15,161 bases of DNA from Candidatus Moraniibacteriota bacterium (GCA_027031945.1 JALVPE010000043.1:1-15161), one strand, 5' to 3'. Counted from the first letter of the stretch, positions 6,801-13,885 are shown. Made by a program: numbers and translations. The notes: a model not told the origin generated them from the letters alone.

Positions 6801-8789
6801 CCAGTGGTTATTCGTCCGCAGATTCCAAATATTTTGAGAATAGGTGATAAAGTGGTACTTGTTGTGTCTGCACATAATAATACTAACAAGGATAGAATAT
6901 TTATTGCTAAATTAGAAACTGTTGGAGGTAATGTGGAAAATGCAAGTCAAGAAATTAAAATAGGTAGTGGTGAGTCTCGCATAGTAATGTGGTCAGTTTC
7001 ACCAAAATATGTAGATAAACCGGTTGAATTTGTATTTTCACTTACTGCAAAAGATGATGAAAAATTTAGTGATATTGTACGTAAACAAGTATCTATTGAA
7101 CAATTTGGTTTTTGGGAAACCAACTCTGTGGCGCACACAGGTGTTAAGTCGCATGATATTCACATAGATGATGATGCCAGAAATGACAAAACAACAGTTG
7201 AGTTAACAATTTCTTCAACTATGATGAGTTCACTTACAGGTGCTATGAATTATTTAATTCATTATCCATATGGTTGTATGGAGCAGACCACGAGTGCTTT
7301 TATGCCAGCGGTTTTGGCAAAAGAAAATCCGGAGTTTTTTAAAGAGGCTCTGGAAGGTAAAAATATTGACGATATTATTGCAGTTGGTGTAAAACGTTTG
7401 AGTCAGAAGCAAAATAATGATGGAGGTTGGAGTTGGTGGGGAGGTAACTCAGATGTATTTTTATCTACTTATGTTGCAGAATATTTACTCAGGGCGCAAG
7501 CGCAAGGTGCTTCAATAGATAATTCTGTTATTGCAAAAGCAAATGAATATTTTAACCATAAAAAAACAAAAGATGAAACAGAACAAATTATAATTGCATA
7601 TGGTAAATCCCTTTTTGGCAACAATAATGGGCAAATCATTCATCCTATCAGTTCAATGGATTCAGATATTGTGGCAATGAGTGTCATTGCGAATGTTCGT
7701 AATGGCTTTACGGATAAAAATACAAATGGATATAATCTACTCTTGGCTAAGTTACAAAGTAGCGGTAATGTTTCATATTGGCCAGCTAGTGCAAGAGAGA
7801 GATTTGGTTCAGTTGATGCTTCAAGTGGAATTGGTTTACGTGCTTTGTTGATGGCAGATGGTGATATTCATGTTGCATCACAAGTAGTGCAACATTTTCT
7901 CACAACACGCAAAAAAGAATACTGGACTAATACTTTTGCAACAGCACAGATTTTGGAAGGATTTGTAAATTATGAAAAACATGAAGTTCAAAATTCACAA
8001 AATTATACTGCACAAATTTTTGTTGATGATAATTTATTGACTTCAAAAACATTTGATGTAAACAACACTGTGGAAACAATAAAAATTCCAAATAACACTC
8101 TTACTAAGAGTAGTCCTGTGATAACTATCAAACCAAATAAACAAAATGTCACATTGTATTCAACACTACTTACACGTCAATATCATACAAGCACAAAAGT
8201 AAAACCAATAGCACGCACAATATCTATTGAACGTACATATAAAAATATAAAAGGAAATAAATATTCAATAGGTATTGGAGATACAGTAGTCGTAGATTTT
8301 GTAGTAAAAGGATTAAAAAGAGGTGATCGTTATTTTATGATTGAAGATAAGTTGCCAGCTGGTATGGTACCACTTAATGAACACTTGAATAATGTATCAA
8401 TTGAAAATGATGATAACTCATATGTTAATAAAGAATATACAAAAAGTGGTGTAATCATTTCTGATAATCGTATAGAAAAAGACGGCAATCGACATTATCA
8501 TTACAAAGCACGTGTTGTTGCCGGAGGAGATTATAGTGTACCACCAGCAAGTGCTATGCTTATGTATAATCCAGAAATATATGCTAACTCAGGTTCAAAA
8601 ATAATGCATATTGAAAATGCATCACAAGTTGTTAATATTGAAGGAGAGGAAAGCCTTAAAGATAAAAGTAATATTTTCACCAATATATCATTTCAAAAAT
8701 TTACGATCCAAAAATTTATGATTGTCATTATAGGCATAATCACATTTATTTCTTTTGGAGTTATTTTGGTTCACCATAAAAAATCATGA
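3843..8789 (+). CDS. Membrane-anchored alpha-2-macroglobulin with an embedded Hint/mini-intein domain
   Basis: A 1648-aa surface protein of the bacterial alpha-2-macroglobulin family, which trap proteases by exposing a reactive thioester after bait cleavage. Seen in order: Sec signal peptide (1-22, cleavage near VLA-SY, no lipobox Cys); macroglobulin domains with FTDRPIYKPGDKVFFKI (249-265); ADITIWAIDKALLELTG (740-756); a Hint domain at 793-921 in place of the bait region; the conserved A2M block FKDMAYWNPRV to LPDDLTTWVISAVGATK (931-971); the thioester YPYGCMEQ (C1145, Q1148); an alpha-helical thioester domain with NNDGGWSWWGG; a C-terminal receptor-like domain (about 1470-1600); a membrane helix (about 1624-1643) and a short basic tail. 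The extracytoplasmic chain is therefore tethered at the C-terminus, unlike lipoprotein A2Ms. The last bases overlap the MEMO-like gene (ATGA), so the two are translated together. The pbpC partner often seen in proteobacteria is absent here. No Shine-Dalgarno is present. Confidence 0.95.
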   Translation: MKKFFFAFMILLASTIGGSVLASYDNTYIYVEKATGDDYAFGHDGVQSFASTQDIVLTTMGNNINGNIDIDISKANMDDVLRYLTYRGEGKQINADISVSDQDIITTMNVQLGDKFTLPVDGNGIWLLHVKADKAEIFMYVIRSKYGTVVKEEKDGLLVWVQDFDSGKSMEDIPISIYSLRNEVKKRTESKTNGKGIAHMDTSAKYDVMIVGDEDEALVPLNLEYLNIGYKNDENRYQGQKEVARNFIFTDRPIYKPGDKVFFKIISRIDDDETYHVMNGKWKAQIVKGWGDEQEIIAKDEYEMNSFGSIFGEFVLPEDLKTGEYYRLEVSNDNYDGSASYGWFDNNYSVDLQVENYRKPEYKIDVKIDNYEYINKENITFDIDGNYFSGEALSGETIEYVVNERDFWDPTYVDDFLSNSNTYLYGYRYGKEVQKGKVQLDEGGHAKVSIPTAVKDGKPKVYMIEVSYKPKTGEPVIDQENALVHAGEYGIFRSDYQYSFGVNKDAKINLVLHGFVPSADVNKKTINISGIRTWWVVENNDARYRKYVRKEEDIVSETIVTNNNGQAQFQFTPQKSGLYKFTATSIDQFGNTIKKEFSVWIHDMDKFVPEQNNDLSLTLNKGEYNPKDSVIATIASKVADRDVLFDIERDFVHTYKVVHLDSYTKDITIDVKDEYIPNMQVSVASFSSNHLNVAQKEMKISAQSKKLNITLSTNKQKYGPGEEVTVNIMAKDKKGNPQKADITIWAIDKALLELTGSGNYNIYNKYWKQRPGYTNTTNSLRGIWMNVAEGGGCFVEGTKVLMGDKTTKNIEDVDVGDVISTFAQDGSGELITARVLKTHSATVNGYLTINNALNVTDNHIVWVNNTWKRAGDIRIGDKMRNKDGNEIVVEDIHWNSGKKRVYNLIVEDAHTYIAQGYFVHNGKGGSERSIFKDMAYWNPRVRTGNDGKAKITFKLPDDLTTWVISAVGATKETIVGNTATEIHTTKPVVIRPQIPNILRIGDKVVLVVSAHNNTNKDRIFIAKLETVGGNVENASQEIKIGSGESRIVMWSVSPKYVDKPVEFVFSLTAKDDEKFSDIVRKQVSIEQFGFWETNSVAHTGVKSHDIHIDDDARNDKTTVELTISSTMMSSLTGAMNYLIHYPYGCMEQTTSAFMPAVLAKENPEFFKEALEGKNIDDIIAVGVKRLSQKQNNDGGWSWWGGNSDVFLSTYVAEYLLRAQAQGASIDNSVIAKANEYFNHKKTKDETEQIIIAYGKSLFGNNNGQIIHPISSMDSDIVAMSVIANVRNGFTDKNTNGYNLLLAKLQSSGNVSYWPASARERFGSVDASSGIGLRALLMADGDIHVASQVVQHFLTTRKKEYWTNTFATAQILEGFVNYEKHEVQNSQNYTAQIFVDDNLLTSKTFDVNNTVETIKIPNNTLTKSSPVITIKPNKQNVTLYSTLLTRQYHTSTKVKPIARTISIERTYKNIKGNKYSIGIGDTVVVDFVVKGLKRGDRYFMIEDKLPAGMVPLNEHLNNVSIENDDNSYVNKEYTKSGVIISDNRIEKDGNRHYHYKARVVAGGDYSVPPASAMLMYNPEIYANSGSKIMHIENASQVVNIEGEESLKDKSNIFTNISFQKFTIQKFMIVIIGIITFISFGVILVHHKKS
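6219..6605 (+). other. Hint (bacterial intein-like) domain inside the A2M bait region
   Basis: These 129 codons (C793-N921 of the A2M) form a complete Hint fold. Seen: the N-terminal Cys block CFVEGTKVLMGD with the following IEDVDVGDVIS; block B VTDNHIVWVN with the T-x-x-H motif (T856, H859); a second GD turn (WKRAGDIRIGDKM); and the C-terminal blocks VYNLIVEDAHTY (H910) and YFVHN ending in His920-Asn921. There is no homing endonuclease. The residue after Asn921 is Gly, not Cys/Ser/Thr as classical splicing needs, which points to a bacterial intein-like type that cleaves or splices without a +1 nucleophile. It is flanked by glycine-rich hinges (GGG before, GKGGS after). Confidence 0.9.
7263..7286 (+). 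other. Thioester site of the A2M
   Basis: The codons for YPYGCMEQ encode the internal cysteine-glutamine thioester (Cys1145, Gln1148) of the A2M family; the C-x-E-Q core is intact. It indicates a trap able to form covalent bonds with its target, in contrast to A2M paralogues that have lost this Cys. Confidence 0.92.
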
Positions 8790-9679
8790 AAAGATTATCA
8801 GGCAAATCGGTTTTCATTGTTATTATTGCATTTTTTGTTGTGGGGATTTCTTATTTTGGTAGCGTCAGACAAGAAACGTTTGGAATGAAAGAAAAAACAC
8901 TTGTTAAGCATGAAACAAGGCGTTTCTTTGATGAATATTTATTGAGAAAAGGATTATTTGCAAAAAAGAAGCAAATAAAAAATCAAAAAAGTATTTATGG
9001 CGCAATAGTGCCACATCATCTTTTGGCTAGTTTTATAATTTCACATATTTTTGAACTTATTGCAAATCAAAATGTAGAAACGATTATTTTACTTTCACCA
9101 AATCATTATGATATAGGTAATACACCAGTAGTGATGGGAAAAATAGGATGGAATACGCCATATGGAATAATAAAGCCAGATATTGAAATAATTAATATAT
9201 TTGCACATAAAGATTATATTAGTATTGATGATGAAATATTAGATAATGAGCATGGCATTGCAGGTCTATTGCCATTTTTGGCATATTACAAAAATGATAT
9301 AAAAGTTGTGCCAATTGCTTTACGTCAAAATATGACCAAAGATCAATTGAATGACTTATCTCGAAGTATTGCAGATATATCAGATGACAAAACAGTAGTT
9401 GTTGCATCTGTGGATTTTTCACATTATCTAACGAGTGCTCAAGCACAAAAAAATGATGAGGAAACACAAGATGCTATGGAAAATTATAATATTGATAAAA
9501 TACTGCAAATGAATAGTGATTATATGGATTCTCCACAAGCAATTGTTGTATTATTGCAAGCAATGAAATTAGATAATGCAAAATCTATGGATTTTTTATA
9601 CCATACAAATTCTGGCAAGTTGATGAATGATTTATACGGAAAAACAACAAGTTATTTTGGTGTGATTTTTACAAAATGA
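8786..9679 (+). CDS. Membrane-anchored MEMO-like protein (AmmeMemoRadiSam system protein B family)
   Basis: A 297-aa member of the MEMO/LigB-type extradiol-dioxygenase fold. Seen: an N-terminal hydrophobic segment (about 8-25) acting as a signal anchor, a basic linker (to about 68), then the MEMO core with YGAIVPHHLL (H77/H78), ILLSPNHYD (H107), DNEHGIAGLLPF (E155, H156) and VASVDFSHY (D210, H213). These match the metal-binding His positions of the family. The site that carries a Cys in human MEMO1 appears as DSPQAI here, so that ligand seems replaced. The core would lie outside the membrane if the anchor orients as a signal anchor (inference). The start overlaps the A2M stop by ATGA, so the two proteins are made together. 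Family members have been linked to metal binding and redox chemistry, but no reaction is established for this form, and neither an AMMECR1 nor a radical-SAM partner is in the window. Confidence 0.82.
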   Translation: MKRLSGKSVFIVIIAFFVVGISYFGSVRQETFGMKEKTLVKHETRRFFDEYLLRKGLFAKKKQIKNQKSIYGAIVPHHLLASFIISHIFELIANQNVETIILLSPNHYDIGNTPVVMGKIGWNTPYGIIKPDIEIINIFAHKDYISIDDEILDNEHGIAGLLPFLAYYKNDIKVVPIALRQNMTKDQLNDLSRSIADISDDKTVVVASVDFSHYLTSAQAQKNDEETQDAMENYNIDKILQMNSDYMDSPQAIVVLLQAMKLDNAKSMDFLYHTNSGKLMNDLYGKTTSYFGVIFTK

Positions 9680-9749
9680 ATTGTAGTACATTGTATAAAA
9701 ATTGCATTTGCGATAAAATGTCAATGATACGATTTTAATAATATAAATT

Positions 9750-10445
9750 ATGAATATAGCAATAATTTTGGCTTCTGGAATGGGTAAACGAATGGGAGCA
9801 GATAAAAATAAGGTGTTTTTGGAATTGGGCGGAAAACCGCTTATTTTTTATGCTATTGATAATTTTGAAAAATCTGATGATATTGATGAAATAGTAATTG
9901 TGGCAAAGGAAGATGAAATTGATGATATGGAAGAAATTGTAAGTGAATTTGGATTTAAAAAAGTTTCTCATATAATTGAGGGCGGAAGTGAGAGGCAGTT
10001 TTCAGGGCATAATGGCGTGAATTGTGTGTGTGATAATTATGATAATGACGATATCGTGGTGCTTTTTCACAATGGAGCAAATCCTTTTGTGACCGGGGAA
10101 GAAATAAGAAATGTGGCCAGTAAAGCCAGGGGGTATGGAGCAGCGGTTGTGGCGCATCCCACCAAAGACACAATTCGCAAAGTGAACGATGATAATATGT
10201 CACAAGGAGTGGTGGATAGAAGTGAGTTATGGAATATGCAAACGCCACAGGCTATCAAGTTAGAGTTAGCAAAAGAAGCATTTGATAAAGCAAGAGAAAA
10301 AGAATTTTTAGGCACAGATGATGTGTCACTTGTAGAAGAATTAGGTGGCGATGTAGTGATAGTTGAAGCATCTGATAATAATTTCAAGGTTACTACGCCA
10401 ATTGATTTAGCTTTGGCGGAAGTAATTTTGGGAATTAATAATTAA
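9750..10445 (+). CDS. ispD: 2-C-methyl-D-erythritol 4-phosphate cytidylyltransferase
   Basis: Third enzyme of the MEP isoprenoid pathway; forms CDP-methylerythritol from MEP and CTP. The 231-aa length fits. Seen: the nucleotide-binding start ILASGMGKRMGADKNKVFLELGGKPL (6-31, R14 and K20/K21), IIEGGSERQFS (75-85), HPTKDTIRKV (136-145, T141), DRSELWNMQTPQ (156-167), GTDDVSLVEELGG (188-200) and NNFKVTTPIDLALAE (210-224, K213). The usual HDAARP motif reads HNGANP (107-112): the Asp and Arg that help bind MEP in E. coli IspD (D106, R109) are both Asn. The next genes are ispF and, further on, ispE, which supports IspD over a ribitol-phosphate cytidylyltransferase. There is no Shine-Dalgarno, and a 70-nt spacer separates it from the MEMO gene. 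Confidence 0.88.
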   Translation: MNIAIILASGMGKRMGADKNKVFLELGGKPLIFYAIDNFEKSDDIDEIVIVAKEDEIDDMEEIVSEFGFKKVSHIIEGGSERQFSGHNGVNCVCDNYDNDDIVVLFHNGANPFVTGEEIRNVASKARGYGAAVVAHPTKDTIRKVNDDNMSQGVVDRSELWNMQTPQAIKLELAKEAFDKAREKEFLGTDDVSLVEELGGDVVIVEASDNNFKVTTPIDLALAEVILGINN

Positions 10446-10460
10446 GAATTAAGAATTAAA
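10440..10460 (+). repeat. Short tandem heptamer at the ispD-ispF junction
   Basis: AATTAAG, AATTAAG, AATTAAA: three 7-bp units in tandem covering the ispD stop (TAA 10443-10445) and the 16-nt spacer to the ispF ATG. It is probably slippage in an AT-rich spacer; it replaces any Shine-Dalgarno for ispF. Confidence 0.6.
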
Positions 10461-10461
10461 A

Positions 10462-10944
10462 ATGAATTTTAGAGTAGGGATAGGACAAGATTCCCATCCT
10501 TTTAAAAAAGATGGAGATAAAAAATGTGTGCTTGGCGGAGTGGGAATAAGTGATGTTCCCGGGTTTGTGGGAAACAGTGATGGAGATGTTATAATTCATG
10601 CTCTTTGCGCCGCTATTGAACAGGCGCTTGGTAGAAAAAATTTCTCAACATATTCTGATGATATGTGTAAAAGTGGTATAACAGATAGTAGGGAATATTT
10701 GAAAGTTGCAGTAAGTCATATGAAAGAAGATGGTTACAAAATAAACAATGTAGGAATATCAGTAGAATGTAAGACTCCAAAGATTTTACCAATTGAAGAT
10801 AAAATAAAGCAAAATTTAGCACTAATTTTAGAAACTCAAGTAGAAAATATAGGAATAAATGCAACAACAGGCGAAGGTATGACAGCTTTTGGCAGAGGTG
10901 AAGGAGTGCAAGTTTTTGTGATTGTTAGTTTGATAAAAAAATAA
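10462..10944 (+). CDS. ispF: 2-C-methyl-D-erythritol 2,4-cyclodiphosphate synthase
   Basis: Converts the phosphorylated CDP-methylerythritol made by IspE to methylerythritol cyclodiphosphate with loss of CMP. The 160-aa length is typical. Seen: the zinc ligands D10 and H12 in VGIGQDSHPF, H46 in NSDGDVIIHAL, the SVECKTPKILP strand-loop (100-110), and ATTGEGMTAFGRGEGVQ (134-150) with the metal-binding E138. The loop that normally reads ALGDIG-FPDTDP-KGxDS is divergent here (ALGRKNFSTYSDDMCKSGITDSRE, 55-78) and about three residues longer. It lies 16 nt downstream of ispD in the same operon. The family is trimeric with the active site between subunits, so the altered loop would face the substrate. 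Confidence 0.92.
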   Translation: MNFRVGIGQDSHPFKKDGDKKCVLGGVGISDVPGFVGNSDGDVIIHALCAAIEQALGRKNFSTYSDDMCKSGITDSREYLKVAVSHMKEDGYKINNVGISVECKTPKILPIEDKIKQNLALILETQVENIGINATTGEGMTAFGRGEGVQVFVIVSLIKK

Positions 10945-10946
10945 AT

Positions 10947-11576
10947 ATGATCTATTTAATAGGAGGTCCTCCAAAATGCGGTAAAACGACATTGGCAAAA
11001 TATTTGTTGAAAGAAAAAGGTATACCGTGGGTTTCTACGGATACATTGCAAAATATTGTCAAAGCATATACAAAAGAGAAAGATTTTGTTAAATTATTTC
11101 CTTCTAGTGTGCAACGTTGTGATACAAATGATGAAAAATTTTCTAAATTTCCATCTGATGAAATTATAAATGCTTATAGAGTGCAGGCTCGTACTATATG
11201 GGATGCAATTTATATGTTTGTTGTCTCAGAAATTACAGATGAAAATGATTTTGTCATAGAAGGTTATCACATTGAACCAGAGTTTATTGCAAAATTAAAT
11301 AATGAATATAAAGATAAAATTCAAAGTATATTTCTTATTAAAAAAGATGAAGTAAAATTTGTAGAGAATATAAAAGAAAGCTCAACATTAAATGATTGGA
11401 TAGTAGAAAATACAAAAGAAAGCGAAACTTATAATAAAATTGCAAAAATGATTAGCGAGTATAGTGAGATTTTTGAAAAAGAGGCACAAAAATATAACTT
11501 AGATATAATAAATATGGATGATGATTTCGATAGAAAAATTAAAACAATGTTTAATAAAATAGATAAAATAATATGA
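10947..11576 (+). CDS. P-loop kinase-like NTPase
   Basis: A 209-aa soluble protein with a clear Walker A motif at the very N-terminus (MIYLIGGPPKCGKTTLAKYL, GGPPKCGKTT at 6-15). It is followed by WVSTDTLQNIVK (28-39, the position where small kinases place a substrate-contacting Asp), a Walker B-like hydrophobic strand DFVIEGYHI (111-119), and a coiled, charged C-terminal half. The layout resembles small-molecule kinases of the adenylate/2-phosphoglycerate kinase or AAA_33 type. The substrate is unknown. It starts 2 nt after ispF and overlaps the next gene by ATGA, so it belongs to the isp operon. Whether it has anything to do with isoprenoids cannot be told. Confidence 0.72.
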   Translation: MIYLIGGPPKCGKTTLAKYLLKEKGIPWVSTDTLQNIVKAYTKEKDFVKLFPSSVQRCDTNDEKFSKFPSDEIINAYRVQARTIWDAIYMFVVSEITDENDFVIEGYHIEPEFIAKLNNEYKDKIQSIFLIKKDEVKFVENIKESSTLNDWIVENTKESETYNKIAKMISEYSEIFEKEAQKYNLDIINMDDDFDRKIKTMFNKIDKII

Positions 11577-12076
11577 AAAAAATTTTAAAAATCGTAGGAA
11601 TTAGTTTGGTAGGAACTGTTTTGCTTTTTGTAATTTTGATAGGATTAAAATATTATAATAAAACAAATGAAACAATTCCAACCCAGTTTATTTTTGGAGA
11701 AAAGCATATTATTATAAATAAAGTAATTGGTGAAGATGGTGGTGAAATTATTATTGCCGATACTGACACAGAATTGGATGGAACAAAAATTATTGTTCCT
11801 GTGGGCAGTGCAAAAGATGGTACCAAAGTTGAAGTAGGCTATTATGATGGTGAATGGAAACAGGACACACAAAATGAATTTTCATTACCTTTGATAATAA
11901 ATATAAATAAAACATTAAATGAAAGTGGTAGTCCAATAGAAATACATAAAAATGCTGAAATGGCATTTCAAATTGATGAAAGTTCTGGTCGGTTAGAATT
12001 TATGTCAACAGTAGAAAATATTACATATACCTTTAGACCAAATAACATTATTACTTTTACAAATATTACATTTTAA
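11573..12076 (+). CDS. Unknown single-pass membrane protein
   Basis: Not recognised. The protein is 167 aa. A short basic N-terminus (MKKILK) leads into one membrane helix (about 7-26, IVGISLVGTVLLFVILIGLKY), then an extracytoplasmic domain of about 140 aa rich in short beta strands and Asp/Gly/Asn turns (IIIADTDTELDGTKIIVPVG, residues 59-78). The last residues again look like a beta strand (NNIITFTNITF). It has no lipobox and no cysteines. The start overlaps the P-loop gene (ATGA) and the stop is 4 nt before the next start, so it is part of a tight operon. Confidence 0.6.
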   Translation: MKKILKIVGISLVGTVLLFVILIGLKYYNKTNETIPTQFIFGEKHIIINKVIGEDGGEIIIADTDTELDGTKIIVPVGSAKDGTKVEVGYYDGEWKQDTQNEFSLPLIININKTLNESGSPIEIHKNAEMAFQIDESSGRLEFMSTVENITYTFRPNNIITFTNITF

Positions 12077-12080
12077 AATT

Positions 12081-12854
12081 ATGAAAGAATTTAAAATGCC
12101 ATCAATTCATAATGATGATCAATATGTAAATGAGGGGCTTAAAGATTATCGTGAAGAAGAACATGAGCTTGATGTAGAAAGAGGTGTTCCATTTGAAAAT
12201 ACATATGCGAGTTTGCAAAAAATTTTTATTTTGCTAAGCAAAGAAAAAGGAGGGTTTAAACATAATTTTGGGTCTGATTTTGAATGTTTTGATTATTTGA
12301 ATAGAGAATTTCGAAAAATTATTATTGAAAAAATGATAGAAGGTGATTTTGCAGGCATTGTGCGATTTGGGCAAGATTTGCTTTTGGAATTTACAAATAT
12401 GAAAGAAATTGAAAAATTAGATAGTAAAGATTCTGGAGATAGTATTTTGATTACAGAGGCTGTGAATTATTCAGCAAAAATTATTACGGGTGCATTTTAT
12501 ATGATAAAACCTGCGTTAATTATTGCCTCAGCAAAAAATGGTGCAAAAATTGGTGTAGAAGATGATGATGGGTGGGATTTGTATACATTATTTGATGAAA
12601 AGGTAGGCACATCTTCTTATCATGATCCAAATGATGAAGTAAGACAATTAATAAAACAATTACCAGAAAATATAGAAATTAAGCAATGGTTTCTTGGATG
12701 GAGTGGTTTGCGAAGGCAGGATATGGCATTTCAATTGATTTCAAAAAAGGAGAGATTATTTTTACAAAAGATGCGTTATCGCACATTGCCAGGTGATAAT
12801 GTACAGCAAAAAAGAGAGTTAATTAATTTTATAAATAAACAATATAGCATTTAA
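12081..12854 (+). CDS. Unknown 257-aa cytoplasmic protein
   Basis: Not recognised. Acidic N-terminus (HNDDQYVNEGLKDYREEEHELDVERG, residues 10-35), then a mostly helical soluble body. Notable stretches are KHNFGSDFECFDYLNREFRKIIIEKM (60-85), a hydrophobic helix SAKIITGAFYMIKPALIIASAKNG (131-154) that is too polar at its edges to be a sure membrane span, the tryptophan-bearing EDDDGWDLYTLFDEKVG (159-175), and EIKQWFLGWSGLRRQDMAFQLISKKERLF (199-227). It lies 4 nt after the membrane protein gene and 4 nt before ispE, so it is in the same operon. It may act with the membrane protein upstream; there is no direct evidence. Confidence 0.6.
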   Translation: MKEFKMPSIHNDDQYVNEGLKDYREEEHELDVERGVPFENTYASLQKIFILLSKEKGGFKHNFGSDFECFDYLNREFRKIIIEKMIEGDFAGIVRFGQDLLLEFTNMKEIEKLDSKDSGDSILITEAVNYSAKIITGAFYMIKPALIIASAKNGAKIGVEDDDGWDLYTLFDEKVGTSSYHDPNDEVRQLIKQLPENIEIKQWFLGWSGLRRQDMAFQLISKKERLFLQKMRYRTLPGDNVQQKRELINFINKQYSI

Positions 12855-12858
12855 TGTT

Positions 12859-13779
12859 ATGAAAAAAATAAAGATGACAGCGCCGGCTAAACTTAATATT
12901 TGTTTGGAGGTTGTAGGAAGATATGATAATGGTTTTCATGAGATTCATTCAATTATGTTAAAATCTCAGCATCTTCATGACGATGTAGTGGTGGAGTTTG
13001 ATGAAAATTCTGAGGATATTGTGATTGAGTGTGATAATCCGGAGGTACCTACGAATGAGCAAAATATTTGTTGGAAAATTGCTCAGAAATATTTTGAAAA
13101 AATCGATAAAAAGATTGGTGTTAAAATTATAATCACAAAAAGAATTCCGATGTTGGCAGGACTTGGTGGTGGTAGTAGTGATGGTGCCAGTGTGTTACTT
13201 GCTCTTAATGAGTATTTTGGTAATGTACAGAACCCAAAGTCGAACCTTCGGGTACCCGAAGGTTCGACTTTGGGTGCGTTTGATATGGATGAATTGACTA
13301 AAATTGCAAGTGAAGTTGGTAAGGATATTCCTTTTTTTCTCCAAGATGCTTTGGCGGCGTATGTTAGTGGTGCAGGAGAGAATGTGGAAAGTATATTTAA
13401 TTTTCCCGCACTTCCGATACTTGTGGTAAATCCAAAAGAAGAAATAAGTACTCCGTGGGCTTATGGTGAGTTGGATAAGAGACAGTGGTTTATGAATAAT
13501 AGTGAGAGAAAGAATCTAGCACTGGCAATAAAAAACAATCATGATGCGCTAGATGATATTGTTAGGTACATATACAATGATTTCTCTTTTGTGGCACAAG
13601 AGCGATGTCTTGCGATAGGTGAAATACAAAATGCAATGAAAGCGTTTGGAGCTAGGGCGGTATCTATTTCAGGTAAAGGCCCAACAGTTTTTGGTATGTT
13701 TGAATCAGTAGAAGAATTAGAAAAAGCAAGAAAATTGTTACAAAAATATTATTCAGATTTTTTTATTAGTATCTTTTAA
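12859..13779 (+). CDS. ispE: 4-diphosphocytidyl-2-C-methyl-D-erythritol kinase with a palindrome-encoded insert
   Basis: GHMP-family kinase that phosphorylates the 2-hydroxyl of CDP-methylerythritol between IspD and IspF. Seen: APAKLNICLEVVGRYDNGFHEIHSIM (8-33, K11 and H27 of the substrate site), the ATP-binding loop PMLAGLGGGSSDGASVLLALN (97-117), the catalytic Asp in GKDIPFFL (D156), and the C-terminal glycine motif SISGKGPTVFGMFES. The protein is 306 aa against about 285-290 usual. The excess is largely residues 125-139 (NPKSNLRVPEGSTLG), encoded by a perfect palindrome inserted in frame between the ATP loop helix and the next helix, a surface position that the fold can tolerate. The active-site motifs are intact, so the enzyme is probably functional. 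It is the last gene of the operon and ends before a terminator. Confidence 0.93.
   Translation: MKKIKMTAPAKLNICLEVVGRYDNGFHEIHSIMLKSQHLHDDVVVEFDENSEDIVIECDNPEVPTNEQNICWKIAQKYFEKIDKKIGVKIIITKRIPMLAGLGGGSSDGASVLLALNEYFGNVQNPKSNLRVPEGSTLGAFDMDELTKIASEVGKDIPFFLQDALAAYVSGAGENVESIFNFPALPILVVNPKEEISTPWAYGELDKRQWFMNNSERKNLALAIKNNHDALDDIVRYIYNDFSFVAQERCLAIGEIQNAMKAFGARAVSISGKGPTVFGMFESVEELEKARKLLQKYYSDFFISIF
13231..13275. repeat. Palindromic element inserted in frame in ispE
   Basis: Positions 13232-13275 form a perfect 44-bp palindrome centred on 13253/13254 (centre GGTACC); every base of the left arm, from ACCCAAAGT through CGAACCTTCGG, is mirrored. With base 13231 it is exactly 45 bp (15 codons), preserving the ispE frame. 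It is much richer in G+C than its surroundings. In RNA it would fold to a hairpin of about 20 bp. It has the character of a palindromic repeat element able to insert into coding DNA; only one copy is present in this window. Confidence 0.9.
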
Positions 13780-13836
13780 GTTTAATATAGATATGTATAG
13801 TTGGGATTAAATTAAAAAATAATGTCCAGTAAGCAA

Positions 13837-13871
13837 AAAGACTCGAGTTATTGTTAATAATTCGAGTCTTT
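13837..13871. terminator. Bidirectional terminator between ispE and the coiled-coil gene
   Basis: AAAGACTCGAGTTATT (13837-13852) pairs with AATAATTCGAGTCTTT (13856-13871) over a 3-nt loop, a 16-bp stem with one G-T wobble, flanked by A's on the left and T's on the right. It lies between convergent genes and could end transcription from both sides. The T-tracts are short, so it may be a moderate terminator. Confidence 0.78.
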
Positions 13872-13885
13872 AAACATCACTTAAG

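Noticed and set aside
9680..9749. Promoter or terminator between the MEMO gene and ispD
   Set aside because: Several weak -10/-35-like hexamers exist, but none has good spacing, and no stable hairpin with a T-tract was found.
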